A stretch of DNA of 64,000 nucleotides from Nocardiopsis flavescens (GCF_900141985.1 NZ_FQZK01000005.1:248001-312000); one strand, 5' to 3'. Counted from the stretch's first letter, positions 18,730 to 27,378 are shown. Notes: generated by a model from the letters alone, not told the origin. A program made the numbers and translations.

Positions 18730-19233
18730 GTGAACACGCTCGCCGCCCCGCCCACCACCGACCTGATGAAGCAGGTCAACCGGCAGTTCGTCACCGGCGT
18801 CACCGTCGTGACCGCGCTCGACGGGGGCGTCCCCAAGGGGCTGGCGGTCAACGCCTTCTCCAGCATCTCCCTGGACCCGGCCGTGGTCATGGTGTGCGTC
18901 CAGCACACCTCCTCCACGCACGACTGCCTGTTCCGCACCGACCACCTGGCCATCAACATCCTGTCGACCGGCCAGCTCGACGTCGTCACCCGCTTCGCGG
19001 GCAAGTCCGACGACAAGTTCAGGGACGTGGACTGGACGCCCGGCCCGCACGGGAGCCCGCTGCTCGACGGCAGCAGCGCGCGGATGGAGGTGGAGATCCG
19101 GGAGCGGCTCCGGGCCAGCACCCACACCGTTTTCATCTGCCGCGTGGTCCACGCGGACGTCACCGACGGCGCCCCCATGGTCTACAGCGCGGGCCGGTTC
19201 TTCGACGGGGCGGCGCTGCCCCCTCTGGGATAA
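18730..19233 (+). CDS. Flavin reductase (FMN/FAD) partner of the monooxygenase
   Basis: 167 aa flavin-reductase-like split-barrel protein. Visible blocks: VNRQFVTGVTVVTALDGGVPKGLAVNAFSSISLDPAVVMVCV and LAINILSTGQ. It should supply reduced flavin to the luciferase-like enzyme at 11701, giving a two-component oxygenase whose parts sit on opposite arms of the locus. GTG at 18730 is chosen because AAGGAG lies 7 nt upstream; the earlier in-frame ATG at 18712 has no ribosome site. Confidence 0.87.
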   Translation: MNTLAAPPTTDLMKQVNRQFVTGVTVVTALDGGVPKGLAVNAFSSISLDPAVVMVCVQHTSSTHDCLFRTDHLAINILSTGQLDVVTRFAGKSDDKFRDVDWTPGPHGSPLLDGSSARMEVEIRERLRASTHTVFICRVVHADVTDGAPMVYSAGRFFDGAALPPLG

Positions 19234-19272
19234 TCGGCCGCGAGACCCCGACACGGACAAGGAAGTGTCACA

Positions 19273-19965
19273 GTGGCGCGAGGCACACGTGAATCGCCCC
19301 CCACGTCCATCCAGGCCACGGTCATCGAGGAGATGCGCGGACGCATCATCAGCGGGGCCGTCGAGCCGGGGACCCTGCTCTCCGAACTCGCGCTGGCCGA
19401 GGAGTACGGCGTCAGCCGCACCCCCGTCCGGGAGGCCCTCAAGCAGCTCCAGACCGAGGGCCTCGTCGAGATCAGGCCCCGGGTGGGCACCTTCGTCACG
19501 ATCCCCTCCCGGCGGGAGATCACCGAGCTCTTCGAGATGAAGGAGCTGCTCGAAGGCGCCGCAGCCCGGCTCCTGGCGCAGCGGGGGCGCGTGCCGGAGG
19601 TCGACCTGCTGGAGGCCAACCTGCGCGAGTCGGACGAGGCCGTGGCGCGCGACGACCGGGAGCGCTACGCCGAACTGGTCCACGACTTCCACGACCTGCT
19701 CGTCCGCGGCGCCGACAACCACAAGCTGGAGGCCCACTACCGGACGCTGATGAACCAGCTCGCCTACCCCCGCCTCGTCATGACCTCGCTGAACCGGCCC
19801 GGGCGCCCCTTCGAGTCCGACCGCGAGCACCACCGCGTGCTGGAGCTCGTGCTCGCCAAGGACGGCGACAGTGCCGAGCGCGTGATGCGCGAGCACGTGC
19901 GGGAGAGCCGCCGCGCCCTGCTGGCGGGCCTGCCGGTGATCGGCGACGGCCCCGGGAGCCGGTGA
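19273..19965 (+). CDS. GntR/FadR-family regulator of the catabolic locus
   Basis: 230 aa. N-terminal winged HTH (SELALAEEYGVSRTPVREALKQLQTEGLVEIRPRVGTFV) followed by an all-helical FCD ligand domain from about residue 85 with conserved His and Asp/Glu positions. Starts at GTG with AAGGA about 9 nt upstream, 39 nt after the reductase. It is the last gene of the plus-strand operon and probably represses both divergent promoters through the CTTGCAT sites, with release by the pathway substrate or an intermediate. Confidence 0.88.
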   Translation: MARGTRESPPTSIQATVIEEMRGRIISGAVEPGTLLSELALAEEYGVSRTPVREALKQLQTEGLVEIRPRVGTFVTIPSRREITELFEMKELLEGAAARLLAQRGRVPEVDLLEANLRESDEAVARDDRERYAELVHDFHDLLVRGADNHKLEAHYRTLMNQLAYPRLVMTSLNRPGRPFESDREHHRVLELVLAKDGDSAERVMREHVRESRRALLAGLPVIGDGPGSR

Positions 19966-20068
19966 CGCGGGGCGCGGGGCGCGTCCCGGTCGCGGGGCGC
20001 CGCCCGCGCGGGCGGACTCCGCGGCCGGTGCCCCGAACCCGGCGGTGAGCGCCGGCGTCTCAGCGGAC

Positions 20069-20824
20069 ATGGTCCCCCGGAGCAACACCCACAGATCCCG
20101 TCCCGTCCGTCCCGTCCGCCTCACGGCACTGGCCGCGGCAGCGGCGCTGCTCGCCGGGTGCGCGGGCGGCGGCGGAACCGACGGCACCGGCACCGCCGCG
20201 CCGACCCCGTCGCCGTCCCCGTCGGAGCAGGCCGGGCCGACCGCCGAGGGGGAGCCGTTCGGCACGTTCGAGGAGGTCGTCTTCGAGGGTGACTCCGCGC
20301 AGGCCGTGGAACTGCCCGAGGACGTGCGGGCCGCCCGGGCCGCGGTCGTCGACGTCCTCTACGAGGAGGGCGCGCGGGAACTGCAGCTCTTCACCACCGA
20401 CGCGGACGGCGGGTTCTCCTCCGTACTGCTCGACACCTTCCTCCCCATCACCGGCGACGATCCCGGCGACTTCTCCGGACAGGTGGCCGGCCTGGTGGGC
20501 GACGCCTCGGCGACGCACGTCAACGTCGAGGCCGACGGCGCCTGGCGGGTCACCCTGCGGCCCGTCTCCACGGCCCCGGAGCTCCCGGAGTCCGGGAGCG
20601 GCCACGGGGTCTTCCGGTACTCCGGGCCCGGCGGCGACCTCGGCGTGACGGGCTCGGGCGCCGAGGGCGGCCTGGCGGTCCAGCAGGCGGCCCCGGACGC
20701 CACCGCCCCGTCCCGGGCCGCCTTCCTGGAGTTCGAGGAGCGCGCGGGAACCGGGAGCCTCGCGGCGGGTCCCTCCCTCGTCCACGTCGCCCACAACGGC
20801 GAGTGGTCGCTCGACCTGCCCTGA
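20069..20824 (+). CDS. Putative lipoprotein of unknown function
   Basis: 251 aa from the chosen ATG; a GTG eight codons upstream is an alternative, and neither has a good ribosome site. A basic N-terminus and hydrophobic core end in the lipobox LLAGC, followed by a Gly/Thr/Pro/Ser-rich linker. The remaining roughly 180 residues are acidic and soluble, with ITGDDPGDFSGQVAGLVGDASATHVNVEADGAWRV suggesting a small beta-rich domain. No family recognised. Single gene. Confidence 0.7.
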   Translation: MVPRSNTHRSRPVRPVRLTALAAAAALLAGCAGGGGTDGTGTAAPTPSPSPSEQAGPTAEGEPFGTFEEVVFEGDSAQAVELPEDVRAARAAVVDVLYEEGARELQLFTTDADGGFSSVLLDTFLPITGDDPGDFSGQVAGLVGDASATHVNVEADGAWRVTLRPVSTAPELPESGSGHGVFRYSGPGGDLGVTGSGAEGGLAVQQAAPDATAPSRAAFLEFEERAGTGSLAAGPSLVHVAHNGEWSLDLP

Positions 20825-20980
20825 CCCCCGCCGGCCGCGGGGGAGGGGCGCGCCCCGCACCGGGGCGGGCCGGGGGCCCGCGCCTCGTACAGTGGAGGCT
20901 TCACCTCGGACGTACGGGACCCCCGCGGCCCGCGACCGGACACGAGCCCCGCTCCGGCGGGACACCCTGGAGGGGAACCC

Positions 20981-21541
20981 TTGTACCTGGCCCGCATCAA
21001 CCTCGACCCCAAGCGCAGCACCGGCATGGACCAGTGGGCGGCCATGGGGCGGGCCGTACGCAAAGCGGTCGACCCCGACGCCGGGTCGGACGCCCGGGTG
21101 CTGTGGGCTCGCCTCTCGCCGAGCACGCTGGTGGTCAGCTCCGACACCGCGCCCGCCTGGGGCAAGGTCCCCGGGGCGACCTCCGCCGCGATCCACCCGA
21201 TGTCCCGCCACCCCGAGGGCGAGGCCGTCCGCTGGGAGCTGATCACGGCGCCGACCGCCCCGCGCGGGGCGGAGACCGGGGACGGGCGCCCGCGCGGCAA
21301 GCGCGCCCCCCTGGCGGAGGAGGGGTTCGAGGACTGGCTGGCCGACAAGCTCGCGGGCGCGCTGGACGTCACCTCGGCCAAGTGGAAGCGCCTGGGCGGC
21401 AGGCCCGCCCGGTACCACTTCACCGGCGAGGCGGTGGTGCGGGACAGCGACGCGCTCCAGGAGCTGTGCCTGGACGGGATCGGCGCGGGCACGGCCACGG
21501 GCGCCGGCCTGCTCCTGGTCAGCCCGCTCGCCCCGCAGTAG
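20981..21541 (+). CDS. Orphan Cas6e-like RAMP protein lacking the catalytic His
   Basis: 186 aa, starting at TTG with GGAGG 7 nt upstream. The N-terminus MYLARINLDPKRS, the RVLWARLSPSTLVVSSDTAPAWGKVPG block, the middle PRGKRAPL and FEDWLADKL segments, and the C-terminal GIGAGTATGAGLLLVSPLA follow the order of Cas6e (Cse3/CasE), the crRNA endonuclease of type I-E systems. By eye, the catalytic His (His20 in E. coli, His26 in T. thermophilus) aligns with Gly23. No other cas gene and no CRISPR array is visible in the window. It may bind RNA without cutting it; role unknown. Confidence 0.75.
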   Translation: MYLARINLDPKRSTGMDQWAAMGRAVRKAVDPDAGSDARVLWARLSPSTLVVSSDTAPAWGKVPGATSAAIHPMSRHPEGEAVRWELITAPTAPRGAETGDGRPRGKRAPLAEEGFEDWLADKLAGALDVTSAKWKRLGGRPARYHFTGEAVVRDSDALQELCLDGIGAGTATGAGLLLVSPLAPQ

Positions 21542-21931
21542 GTCCCGGCTCCGCGGATCCGGGGAGCTCCGCCCGGTGGCGCGGCGGGACCCGGCACGGC
21601 CGCGCGCCGGGCCCGGTCCCCGGCCCGGGGCGCGCGGCGGCCCGCTCGGCTTCCCCCGCGGACCCGCCGCGCCCCGCGGCGACCGCCCCCCGCCGCCGTG
21701 CGGGGGTCTGCGGTGGCCGCCCCGGCCGCGCGGTGATCGCCCCCCGACCTACCGGGTCCCACGGTGACCGCTTCCCGGCCCGCCGCGCCCTTTCCCCGGT
21801 TCGCGGGGATCATCCCGCCGGTCCGCCGGTCCGCCGGTCCGCCGTGCCCTGCGACCCGCCGGGGCCGCTTCCCGGCCCGCCGCCGCCCGCCGCGGACCGC
21901 CCGGAGGGACCGCCGCCCTCCGGACCCGGGG
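21542..21931. other. Intergenic region without recognised gene
   Basis: Extremely GC-rich. A loose motif, CGCGGCGACCG / CGCGGTGATCG / CACGGTGACCG, occurs three times between 21675 and 21775 with uneven spacing. It is too short and irregular for a CRISPR array. Confidence 0.4.
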
Positions 21932-23095
21932 CTAGAGCACCCTGCGCGCGCCCGGCAGCGCGCGCACCGGGAGGGCCAGCAGCCAGCAGAGCGGGAGCGC
22001 GAGCGCCGCCAGGAGCGCGAACTTCGCCACCGCCGGCGCCTGCACGCCGCCGAGCGCGTGCCCCAGGGCCACCAGGACCACGGGGTGGATCAGGTAGACC
22101 GTGAAGGCGTGCCCCGACAGGAACCGGCCCAGGCGCCCCTGGCGGTCGAAGCGCTCCCGGAACAGCACCAGCAGGCCCACGATGACCCCGACGGCCAGGA
22201 CCGACTCCGCGGCGGTCATCGCCAGGGACTGCCAGGTCCCGCCGCCCAGGAACTCCGTTCCCCCGGAGGAGCCGACGATGAGCAGGACCATCGCCGCCGC
22301 TGCCGCCGCCGCGGCGGCGAACCCCGCCCGCCCCGCCCGCACGGACAGGCCCTCCGCCAGGCCGCTCCGGGCCGCGACCAGCCCGACGACGAACAGCGCC
22401 GCGTACTGCGGCAGGTAGGCGGGCGTGGGCAGGCCCAGGACCGAGGCGTCCATCGGCAGCCAGATCCGCCACACGTAGCCGGCCAGGGCCAGCCCCGCGA
22501 CGAAACCGGCCACCGCGACCGCCCCGGGCGCCCGCACCGCCGCCGGAGCGGACCGCTCCGCGTCCCGGCCCCGGCCGGCCGTGCGCCGCCAGAGGAGGTA
22601 GAGCACGCTGAAGACGAGCAGCACCTCGACGAACCACATCGGCCCCGGCGAGAACGAGGCCAGGTAGTACTCCGCGTAGGGGAGCGCGGCGCCCTCCCGG
22701 GCCGCCGCCTCCCGCGCCTGCGCGTAGTCGCCCGCGGTCACCAGGGGCCGGAGCACCAGCAGCCAGGCCAGCAGCGGGACGCCCAGGCGCAGCAGACGCT
22801 CGGCGAGGAAGCGCCGAGCGCCCTTGCGGTCGTAGGAGCCCGGGACGAAGAGGCCCGCGATGAGGAAGAAGGCGCCCATGAAGAACGCCTGGTTCAGCAC
22901 CAGCATCAGGTCCAGGAGCGTTCCCGAGGGGTCGGTCGCCGTCTCCCGGTAGTACCAGCGCGGGACGTTGCTGTAGGCGATGGCGGCGTGGTGCAGCACC
23001 ACCAGCACCGTCAGCGCGGTGCGCAGGTTGTCCAGGTACAGCAGCCGCGGGCGGCCGGCGGGCCGCGCGGTCGCGGGGCCGGAGGGGAGGGTCAT
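21932..23095 (-). CDS. Acyltransferase 3 family membrane protein
   Basis: 387 aa with about 10 membrane helices. The N-terminal catalytic-type segment RLLYLDNLRTALTVLVVLHHAAIAY and the C-terminal LSGHAFTVYLIHPVVLVALGH are typical of acyltransferase 3 (OafA/YrhL-like) proteins, which acylate carbohydrates or peptidoglycan at the membrane. The two His of LHH match the expected active site. Divergent from the two-component system at 23465; the 370-nt gap holds palindromes. Substrate unknown. Confidence 0.82.
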   Translation of the reverse strand: MTLPSGPATARPAGRPRLLYLDNLRTALTVLVVLHHAAIAYSNVPRWYYRETATDPSGTLLDLMLVLNQAFFMGAFFLIAGLFVPGSYDRKGARRFLAERLLRLGVPLLAWLLVLRPLVTAGDYAQAREAAAREGAALPYAEYYLASFSPGPMWFVEVLLVFSVLYLLWRRTAGRGRDAERSAPAAVRAPGAVAVAGFVAGLALAGYVWRIWLPMDASVLGLPTPAYLPQYAALFVVGLVAARSGLAEGLSVRAGRAGFAAAAAAAAAMVLLIVGSSGGTEFLGGGTWQSLAMTAAESVLAVGVIVGLLVLFRERFDRQGRLGRFLSGHAFTVYLIHPVVLVALGHALGGVQAPAVAKFALLAALALPLCWLLALPVRALPGARRVL

Positions 23096-23276
23096 GGCGG
23101 GTTTCTCCTTCGGGGGGCGGATCGGCGCCGGGGAGTGCTCGGCCCGGCCCGCGGGAACGCCGCCGTATCCGTCGTCCCGGTTCGCGGAGCGTCCGGGGCC
23201 GGGCTCTGCGACGGCCCTTCCAGCAGGCTAGGAACCGGGCGGACGCGCCGGAATCCGTCTGGACCCCGGGCCGGGG

Positions 23277-23290
23277 TGGGTCTGGACCCA
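23277..23290. promoter_or_regulatory. Palindrome between the acyltransferase and kinase genes
   Basis: TGGGTC-TG-GACCCA is a perfect inverted repeat. GTCTGGACCC also occurs at 23257-23266. These two copies in the shared 23096-23464 intergenic region could be sites for the response regulator encoded downstream. Confidence 0.4.
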
Positions 23291-23464
23291 CACTTGGCGC
23301 CGGGGCGGTGCGCGCGGGGGCGCCGACCGGGACAATGGCGGTGGGCGGTCCCGGACCCCGCCCGTGCCCCCGTACGGCGGCCGGCCCGGACCGCCCGCCC
23401 CTGTCCGAGAACCCCCACCCACGGCCGGGACGGGACCCGCTCCCGGCCGGAAACCGGAGGAACC

Positions 23465-24760
23465 ATGCGCCGGCTCCCCGGCGGACGCCTCCTCGCCGTC
23501 GCCCGACCGTTCGCCCAGGGGGCGGTGCGCTCGCCCGTGCTCCTGGTCCTGACCGCCCTGGTCCCCGGCGCGTGGGCGGCCTCCGCGTTCTTCTTCCTCG
23601 CCCTGACCGGCAGCGCGGTCGGCACCTTCTGGTGCGTGTTCGGCGTGGCGGTCCCGAGCCTGGTGGTGTTCCCCCGCCCCCTCTGCCGCGCCGTGCGGTC
23701 CCTGGCCGGGCGCTGGACCGGGCGGGAGATCCCCGACTCCTACCGGCCCCTCGTCCCGGTGACCCGGATGGCGACGCGCTACTGGTGGAACGGGTACGAC
23801 TACCAGCGGTTCCGCTGGATCTCGCTCCTGCACCGGTGGATCCTGACGCGGGTGTACGACCCCGCGGCCTGGCGGGACATGCTCTGGATCCTCGTCGCCC
23901 CCGTCACCGCCGGGGCCGCCGCGGCGGCCCCGCTCGCACTGGTCGCCGCGGGGGCCGCCGCCGCGGCGGCGCGGCCGGAAACGACGCCCCTGCCGGAGGA
24001 GGCCCGGGTGCCCGCCGCCGTGCTGTCCACCGCCCTGGGCGTGCTCCTGCTGCCCCTGGGGTGGCGGGCCGCCGTCCTCGTGGCGCGGCGCCTGCTCGGC
24101 CCCTCCTTGCTGGTGCGGTCCACCACCAGGATCGCCGTGCTGGTCCAGGGCCGGGCCGACCTCACCCACGCGCAGGAGGCCGAGCTGCGCCGGATCGAAC
24201 GCGACCTCCACGACGGCGCGCAGGCGCGGCTCGTCTCCATCGGCCTCTCGCTCAGCGCGGCCGAGCGACTGCTGGGCGAGGACCAGGCCGAGGTCAGGGC
24301 GCTGCTGCGGCAGACCCGGGAGAACTCGCTGGCCGCCCTGCGCGAACTCCGCGAACTCACCCAGGGGATCGTCCCCCCGGTCCTGGTGGAGCGCGGCCTC
24401 GTCGACGCGATCCGCGCCCTCGCCCTGGACGCGCCCCTGCGCACCTCGGTCCGCTCCACCCTGGAACGGCGGCTGGAGACGCCGATCGAGTCCAGCCTGT
24501 ACTTCACGACCGCCGAACTCGTCGCCAACGCCGTCAAGCACTCGCACGGATCGGCCATCGACATCACCATCGACCGCACCCGCGGCGGCGTCGCCATCGC
24601 CGTCACCGACGACGGGCGCGGGGGAGCCCGCATCGGCGCCGGATCGGGGCTGGCGGGGCTCACGACCCGCCTCCGCGCGTTCGACGGGGTCCTGCGGATC
24701 GACAGCCCGCCCGGCGGGCCCACCCGCGCCACCGTGGAGGTGCCGTGCGCATCGTCGTAG
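23465..24760 (+). CDS. Sensor histidine kinase (HisKA_3 type)
   Basis: 431 aa. Several hydrophobic segments in the first 215 residues form the membrane sensor. The dimerisation/phosphoacceptor box is IERDLHDGAQARLVSIGLSL (H-box), and the ATPase domain includes TAELVANAVKHSHGSAIDI (N-box) and VTDDGRGGARIGAGSGLAGLTTRL (G-boxes). GGAGG precedes the ATG by 4 nt. It overlaps its response regulator by 16 nt. The sensed signal is unknown; the divergent envelope acyltransferase suggests a cell-surface role. Confidence 0.9.
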   Translation: MRRLPGGRLLAVARPFAQGAVRSPVLLVLTALVPGAWAASAFFFLALTGSAVGTFWCVFGVAVPSLVVFPRPLCRAVRSLAGRWTGREIPDSYRPLVPVTRMATRYWWNGYDYQRFRWISLLHRWILTRVYDPAAWRDMLWILVAPVTAGAAAAAPLALVAAGAAAAAARPETTPLPEEARVPAAVLSTALGVLLLPLGWRAAVLVARRLLGPSLLVRSTTRIAVLVQGRADLTHAQEAELRRIERDLHDGAQARLVSIGLSLSAAERLLGEDQAEVRALLRQTRENSLAALRELRELTQGIVPPVLVERGLVDAIRALALDAPLRTSVRSTLERRLETPIESSLYFTTAELVANAVKHSHGSAIDITIDRTRGGVAIAVTDDGRGGARIGAGSGLAGLTTRLRAFDGVLRIDSPPGGPTRATVEVPCASS

Positions 24761-25398
24761 TCGAGGACCTCTACCTGCTGCGGGACGGACTGGTCCGGCT
24801 GCTCCAGGCCTACGGCCACGAGGTCGTGGCCACCGCCGGGGACGGGCCGACCGCGCTGCGGGTGCTCCGGGAGCACCGGCCGGACGTGGCCGTCGTGGAC
24901 GTCAGGCTGCCGCCCACCTTCTCCGACGAGGGGCTCCAGGTCGCGCTCCGGGCGCGCCGCGACCGGCCGGGCCTGCCCGTGCTCATCCTGTCCCAGCACA
25001 TCGAGCAGCTCTACGCGCGCGAACTGCTGGCCGAGGGGAGCGGCGGCGTGGGCTACCTGCTCAAGGACCGGGTCTTCGACGCCGAGCAGTTCATCGAGGC
25101 GGTGGAGCGGGTCGCCCGCGGCGGGACCTCGCTCGACCCCGCCGTCGTCGCCAAGATCATGAACGCGGGCTCCGCCTCGCCGCTCGACGCCCTCACCGCC
25201 CGCGAGCGCGACGTCATCGCGCTGATGGCTGAGGGGCTGTCCAACCAGGCCATCGCCCGCCGCCTCTTCCTCAGCGAGGGGGCGATCAGCAAGCACACCA
25301 CCGCGGTTTTCGCCAAGCTCGGCGTCGACGCCGACGTCAGCGGCAACCGGCGCGTCCGCGCCGTGCTGGCCTTCCTCGGCGCCACGGGGGGCGCCTGA
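24745..25398 (+). CDS. NarL/LuxR-type response regulator
   Basis: 217 aa. Receiver domain with the acidic pair (VVVED), phosphoacceptor Asp in VAVVDVRLPP and Lys in YLLKDRVFD. The C-terminal LuxR-type HTH is LTARERDVIALMAEGLSNQAIARRLFLSEGAISKHTTAVFAKLG. GTG start with GGAGG 4 nt upstream, inside the kinase gene. Cognate partner of the kinase. Confidence 0.93.
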   Translation: MRIVVVEDLYLLRDGLVRLLQAYGHEVVATAGDGPTALRVLREHRPDVAVVDVRLPPTFSDEGLQVALRARRDRPGLPVLILSQHIEQLYARELLAEGSGGVGYLLKDRVFDAEQFIEAVERVARGGTSLDPAVVAKIMNAGSASPLDALTARERDVIALMAEGLSNQAIARRLFLSEGAISKHTTAVFAKLGVDADVSGNRRVRAVLAFLGATGGA

Positions 25399-25502
25399 CA
25401 CGGGCCCCGGTGTGCGGGGCTCCGCGGTTCCCCTCCTGGTCAGCGGGGCGGGGCCGGCGGGACGCCGGGCGTCCCGGGTGGAGGGGGCGCCGGGGATGTC
25501 GT

Positions 25503-25517
25503 TACACTGCGCCCATG
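25503..25517 (+). promoter_or_regulatory. Leaderless promoter of the marR gene
   Basis: TACACT is followed by exactly 6 nt and then the ATG at 25515, with no ribosome site. The transcript should begin at or next to the start codon. Confidence 0.6.
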
Positions 25518-25982
25518 ACCGCGACGCCGCGCTGGCTCAACCCGGAGGAGAAGGCCGCCTGGGACGGCTTCATCCGCATGCAGGAAGCCCTCCTGGGACG
25601 CCTGTCCCGCCGCCTCCAGGTGGACTCGGGGATGTCCGCGTCCGACTACGCCGTGCTCGTCAACCTCACCGAGGAGGGCGGCGGGCGGATGCGCTTCCTG
25701 GAGCTGGCCAGGCTGGTCGGCTGGGAGAAGAGCCGCATGTCGCACCAGGTCACCCGGATGACCAAGCGCGGGCTCGTGGCCCGGGAGGACTGCCCCGACG
25801 ACGGGCGCGGAGCGTTCATCGTCGTCACGCCGGCGGGCCACGCGGCCATCGAGGAGGCCGCGCCCCTGCACGTCGAGCACGTCCGCCGCCTGTTCGTCGA
25901 CGCCCTGACCCCGAACCAGCTGACCGCCTTCGCCAGGCTCTCCACCCGCGTCCGGGAGCACATGGAGAAGCAGCCGGACTGA
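25515..25982 (+). CDS. MarR-family transcriptional regulator
   Basis: 155 aa winged-helix protein. Visible: DYAVLVNLTEEGGGRMRFLELARLVGWEKSRMSHQVTRMTKRGLVAREDCPDDGRGAFIVVTPAGHAAIEEA, the full MarR HTH and wing. The mRNA looks leaderless. Perfect palindromes of a MarR-like type (GTTGAT-N2-ATCAAC) lie before the next two operons, which are likely targets; this link is inferred from proximity. Confidence 0.9.
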   Translation: MTATPRWLNPEEKAAWDGFIRMQEALLGRLSRRLQVDSGMSASDYAVLVNLTEEGGGRMRFLELARLVGWEKSRMSHQVTRMTKRGLVAREDCPDDGRGAFIVVTPAGHAAIEEAAPLHVEHVRRLFVDALTPNQLTAFARLSTRVREHMEKQPD

Positions 25983-26353
25983 CGGACCGGCCGGGGGAGG
26001 CCCCGCCGTTCCGCCCGGGGACCCCCGCCCCGCACCGCGCCCGAAGACGCACCGGCGCCGCCCGGTGCGCACCGCACGCCGGAGCGCGCCCGCCTCCGGC
26101 CGTCCCGCGCCGCCGACCGCCCCGCGCCGCCGCGTCCCGACCGCCCCGTCCCGCCGCGGTCCTCCCCGTCGTACCCCTCCCGGCCGGGCGCCGACCGCCC
26201 TGTCCCGCGGGGCGCCGGCCGTCCCGCCCCGCCGCATCCCGACCGCACCGCCCCGTCACGCCGGTTGCCGCAGCGGTTCTCCCCGTCGCACCCCTCCCGG
26301 CCTCGGCAGGAGCCGTGCCGCGTGTTCTCCGGGACACCCGGCCTTTTCAAACT
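25983..26353. repeat. GC-rich intergenic region with imperfect repeats
   Basis: No gene recognised. TCTCCCCGTCGCACCCCTCC near 26277-26296 is a near copy of 26161-26180, and the preceding CCCGACCGC-rich runs are also shared, with a period of about 116 bp. An imperfect duplication of unknown meaning. Confidence 0.45.
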
Positions 26354-26367
26354 GTTGATGTATCAAC
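26354..26367. promoter_or_regulatory. MarR-type palindrome 1
   Basis: GTTGAT-GT-ATCAAC is a perfect 6-bp inverted repeat about 215 nt upstream of the isochorismatase-like gene. The same palindrome occurs at 27547. Confidence 0.65.
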
Positions 26368-26422
26368 ATTTTCAGCGCTGGTTTCCCTTGCAGGGAAGGC
26401 GATCCGGCTCTCACCTGCAATG

Positions 26423-26451
26423 GTTGACGCATCATCTATCCGCGTTAATCT
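26423..26451 (+). promoter_or_regulatory. Promoter and degenerate operator of the isochorismatase-like gene
   Basis: TTGACG (26424-26429) and TAATCT (26446-26451) have a 16-nt spacer. The -35 lies within GTTGACGCATCATC, a degenerate copy of the palindrome at 26354. A further half-site, GACGCGTCAAC, follows at 26456. Confidence 0.5.
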
Positions 26452-26581
26452 AGGGGACGCGTCAACTACTTGAGGCGGGACGAACCGTCGTCGAGGCGGA
26501 CACGCGCACCCCCGTACCGCCGCCGTTCCCGGCGGCGGACCCTCCGCATCCCCCGACCGCGACCCATCGAAAGGGACTCCC

Positions 26582-27238
26582 ATGAGCACCGATGCCAAGG
26601 CCGGACTCCAGGCGCTGCTGACCCCCGAGGAGAGCGTGGTCGTCCTCATCGACCACCAGCCGTTCCAGTTCGCCAACCTCAACAGCCACGAGCCCACGAT
26701 GATCGTCAACAACACCGTGGGCCTGGCCAAGGCCGCCAAGGCGTTCGACGTCCCGACCATCCTGACGACCGTGCTGGAGGAGCGCGGCGGCTACCTCATC
26801 CAGGCGGTCCAGGACGTCTTCCCGGAGCAGAAGCCGATCGACCGCACGCTCATCAACACCTGGCAGGACCAGCGCGTCGTCGACGCCGTCAAGGCCACCG
26901 GGCGCAAGAAGCTGATCCTGGCCGGCCTGTGGACGGAGATCTGCCTGGCCATGCCGGCGATCCAGGCGGCGGGCGAGGGCTTCGAGGTCTACGCCGTCAC
27001 CGACGCCTCGGGCAGCGGCTCGGCCGAGGCCCACGACATGGCCGTGCGGCGCATGGTCGAGGCCGGCGTGGTGCCCATCACCTGGCTGGCCGTGGCGTCG
27101 GAGTGGCAGCGCGACTGGGCCCGCGAGGAGACCCTGCCCGCCATGGTCGACGTCCTGCTGGAGCACGGCGGCGCGACCGGTGTCGCCTTCGCCTGGGAGA
27201 CCCAGCTGCTCGCCGCCCGCCGGAAAAGCGACGTCTGA
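26582..27238 (+). CDS. Isochorismatase-family (YcaC-like) cysteine hydrolase
   Basis: 218 aa. Asp in VVLIDHQPFQF, Lys in the ATGRKKLILAGLWTEICLA region and the Cys of TEICLA give the Asp-Lys-Cys set of this superfamily. Overall it resembles YcaC-type hydrolases of unknown substrate rather than true isochorismatases. A GC hairpin ends the unit. The promoter carries palindromes thought to bind the adjacent MarR protein. Confidence 0.85.
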   Translation: MSTDAKAGLQALLTPEESVVVLIDHQPFQFANLNSHEPTMIVNNTVGLAKAAKAFDVPTILTTVLEERGGYLIQAVQDVFPEQKPIDRTLINTWQDQRVVDAVKATGRKKLILAGLWTEICLAMPAIQAAGEGFEVYAVTDASGSGSAEAHDMAVRRMVEAGVVPITWLAVASEWQRDWAREETLPAMVDVLLEHGGATGVAFAWETQLLAARRKSDV

Positions 27239-27378
27239 CCCGGTCGCGGAACGGGTCCCGGGCCGCACCGGGGACGGCCCGTCCCCGTTCGGCCCCCCGG
27301 CCGGCGCGGGCCGGTCGGTCCGCCTCGCCCGCGGGATCCGCAGCGGGGGCGCCCGCGCCGGCCCCGGCTGAGGGGTCC

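Noticed and set aside
21660..21775. Possible CRISPR array near the Cas6e-like gene
   Set aside because: Only three short, imperfect CGGTGAYCG-type motifs with unequal spacing; no repeat of CRISPR length.
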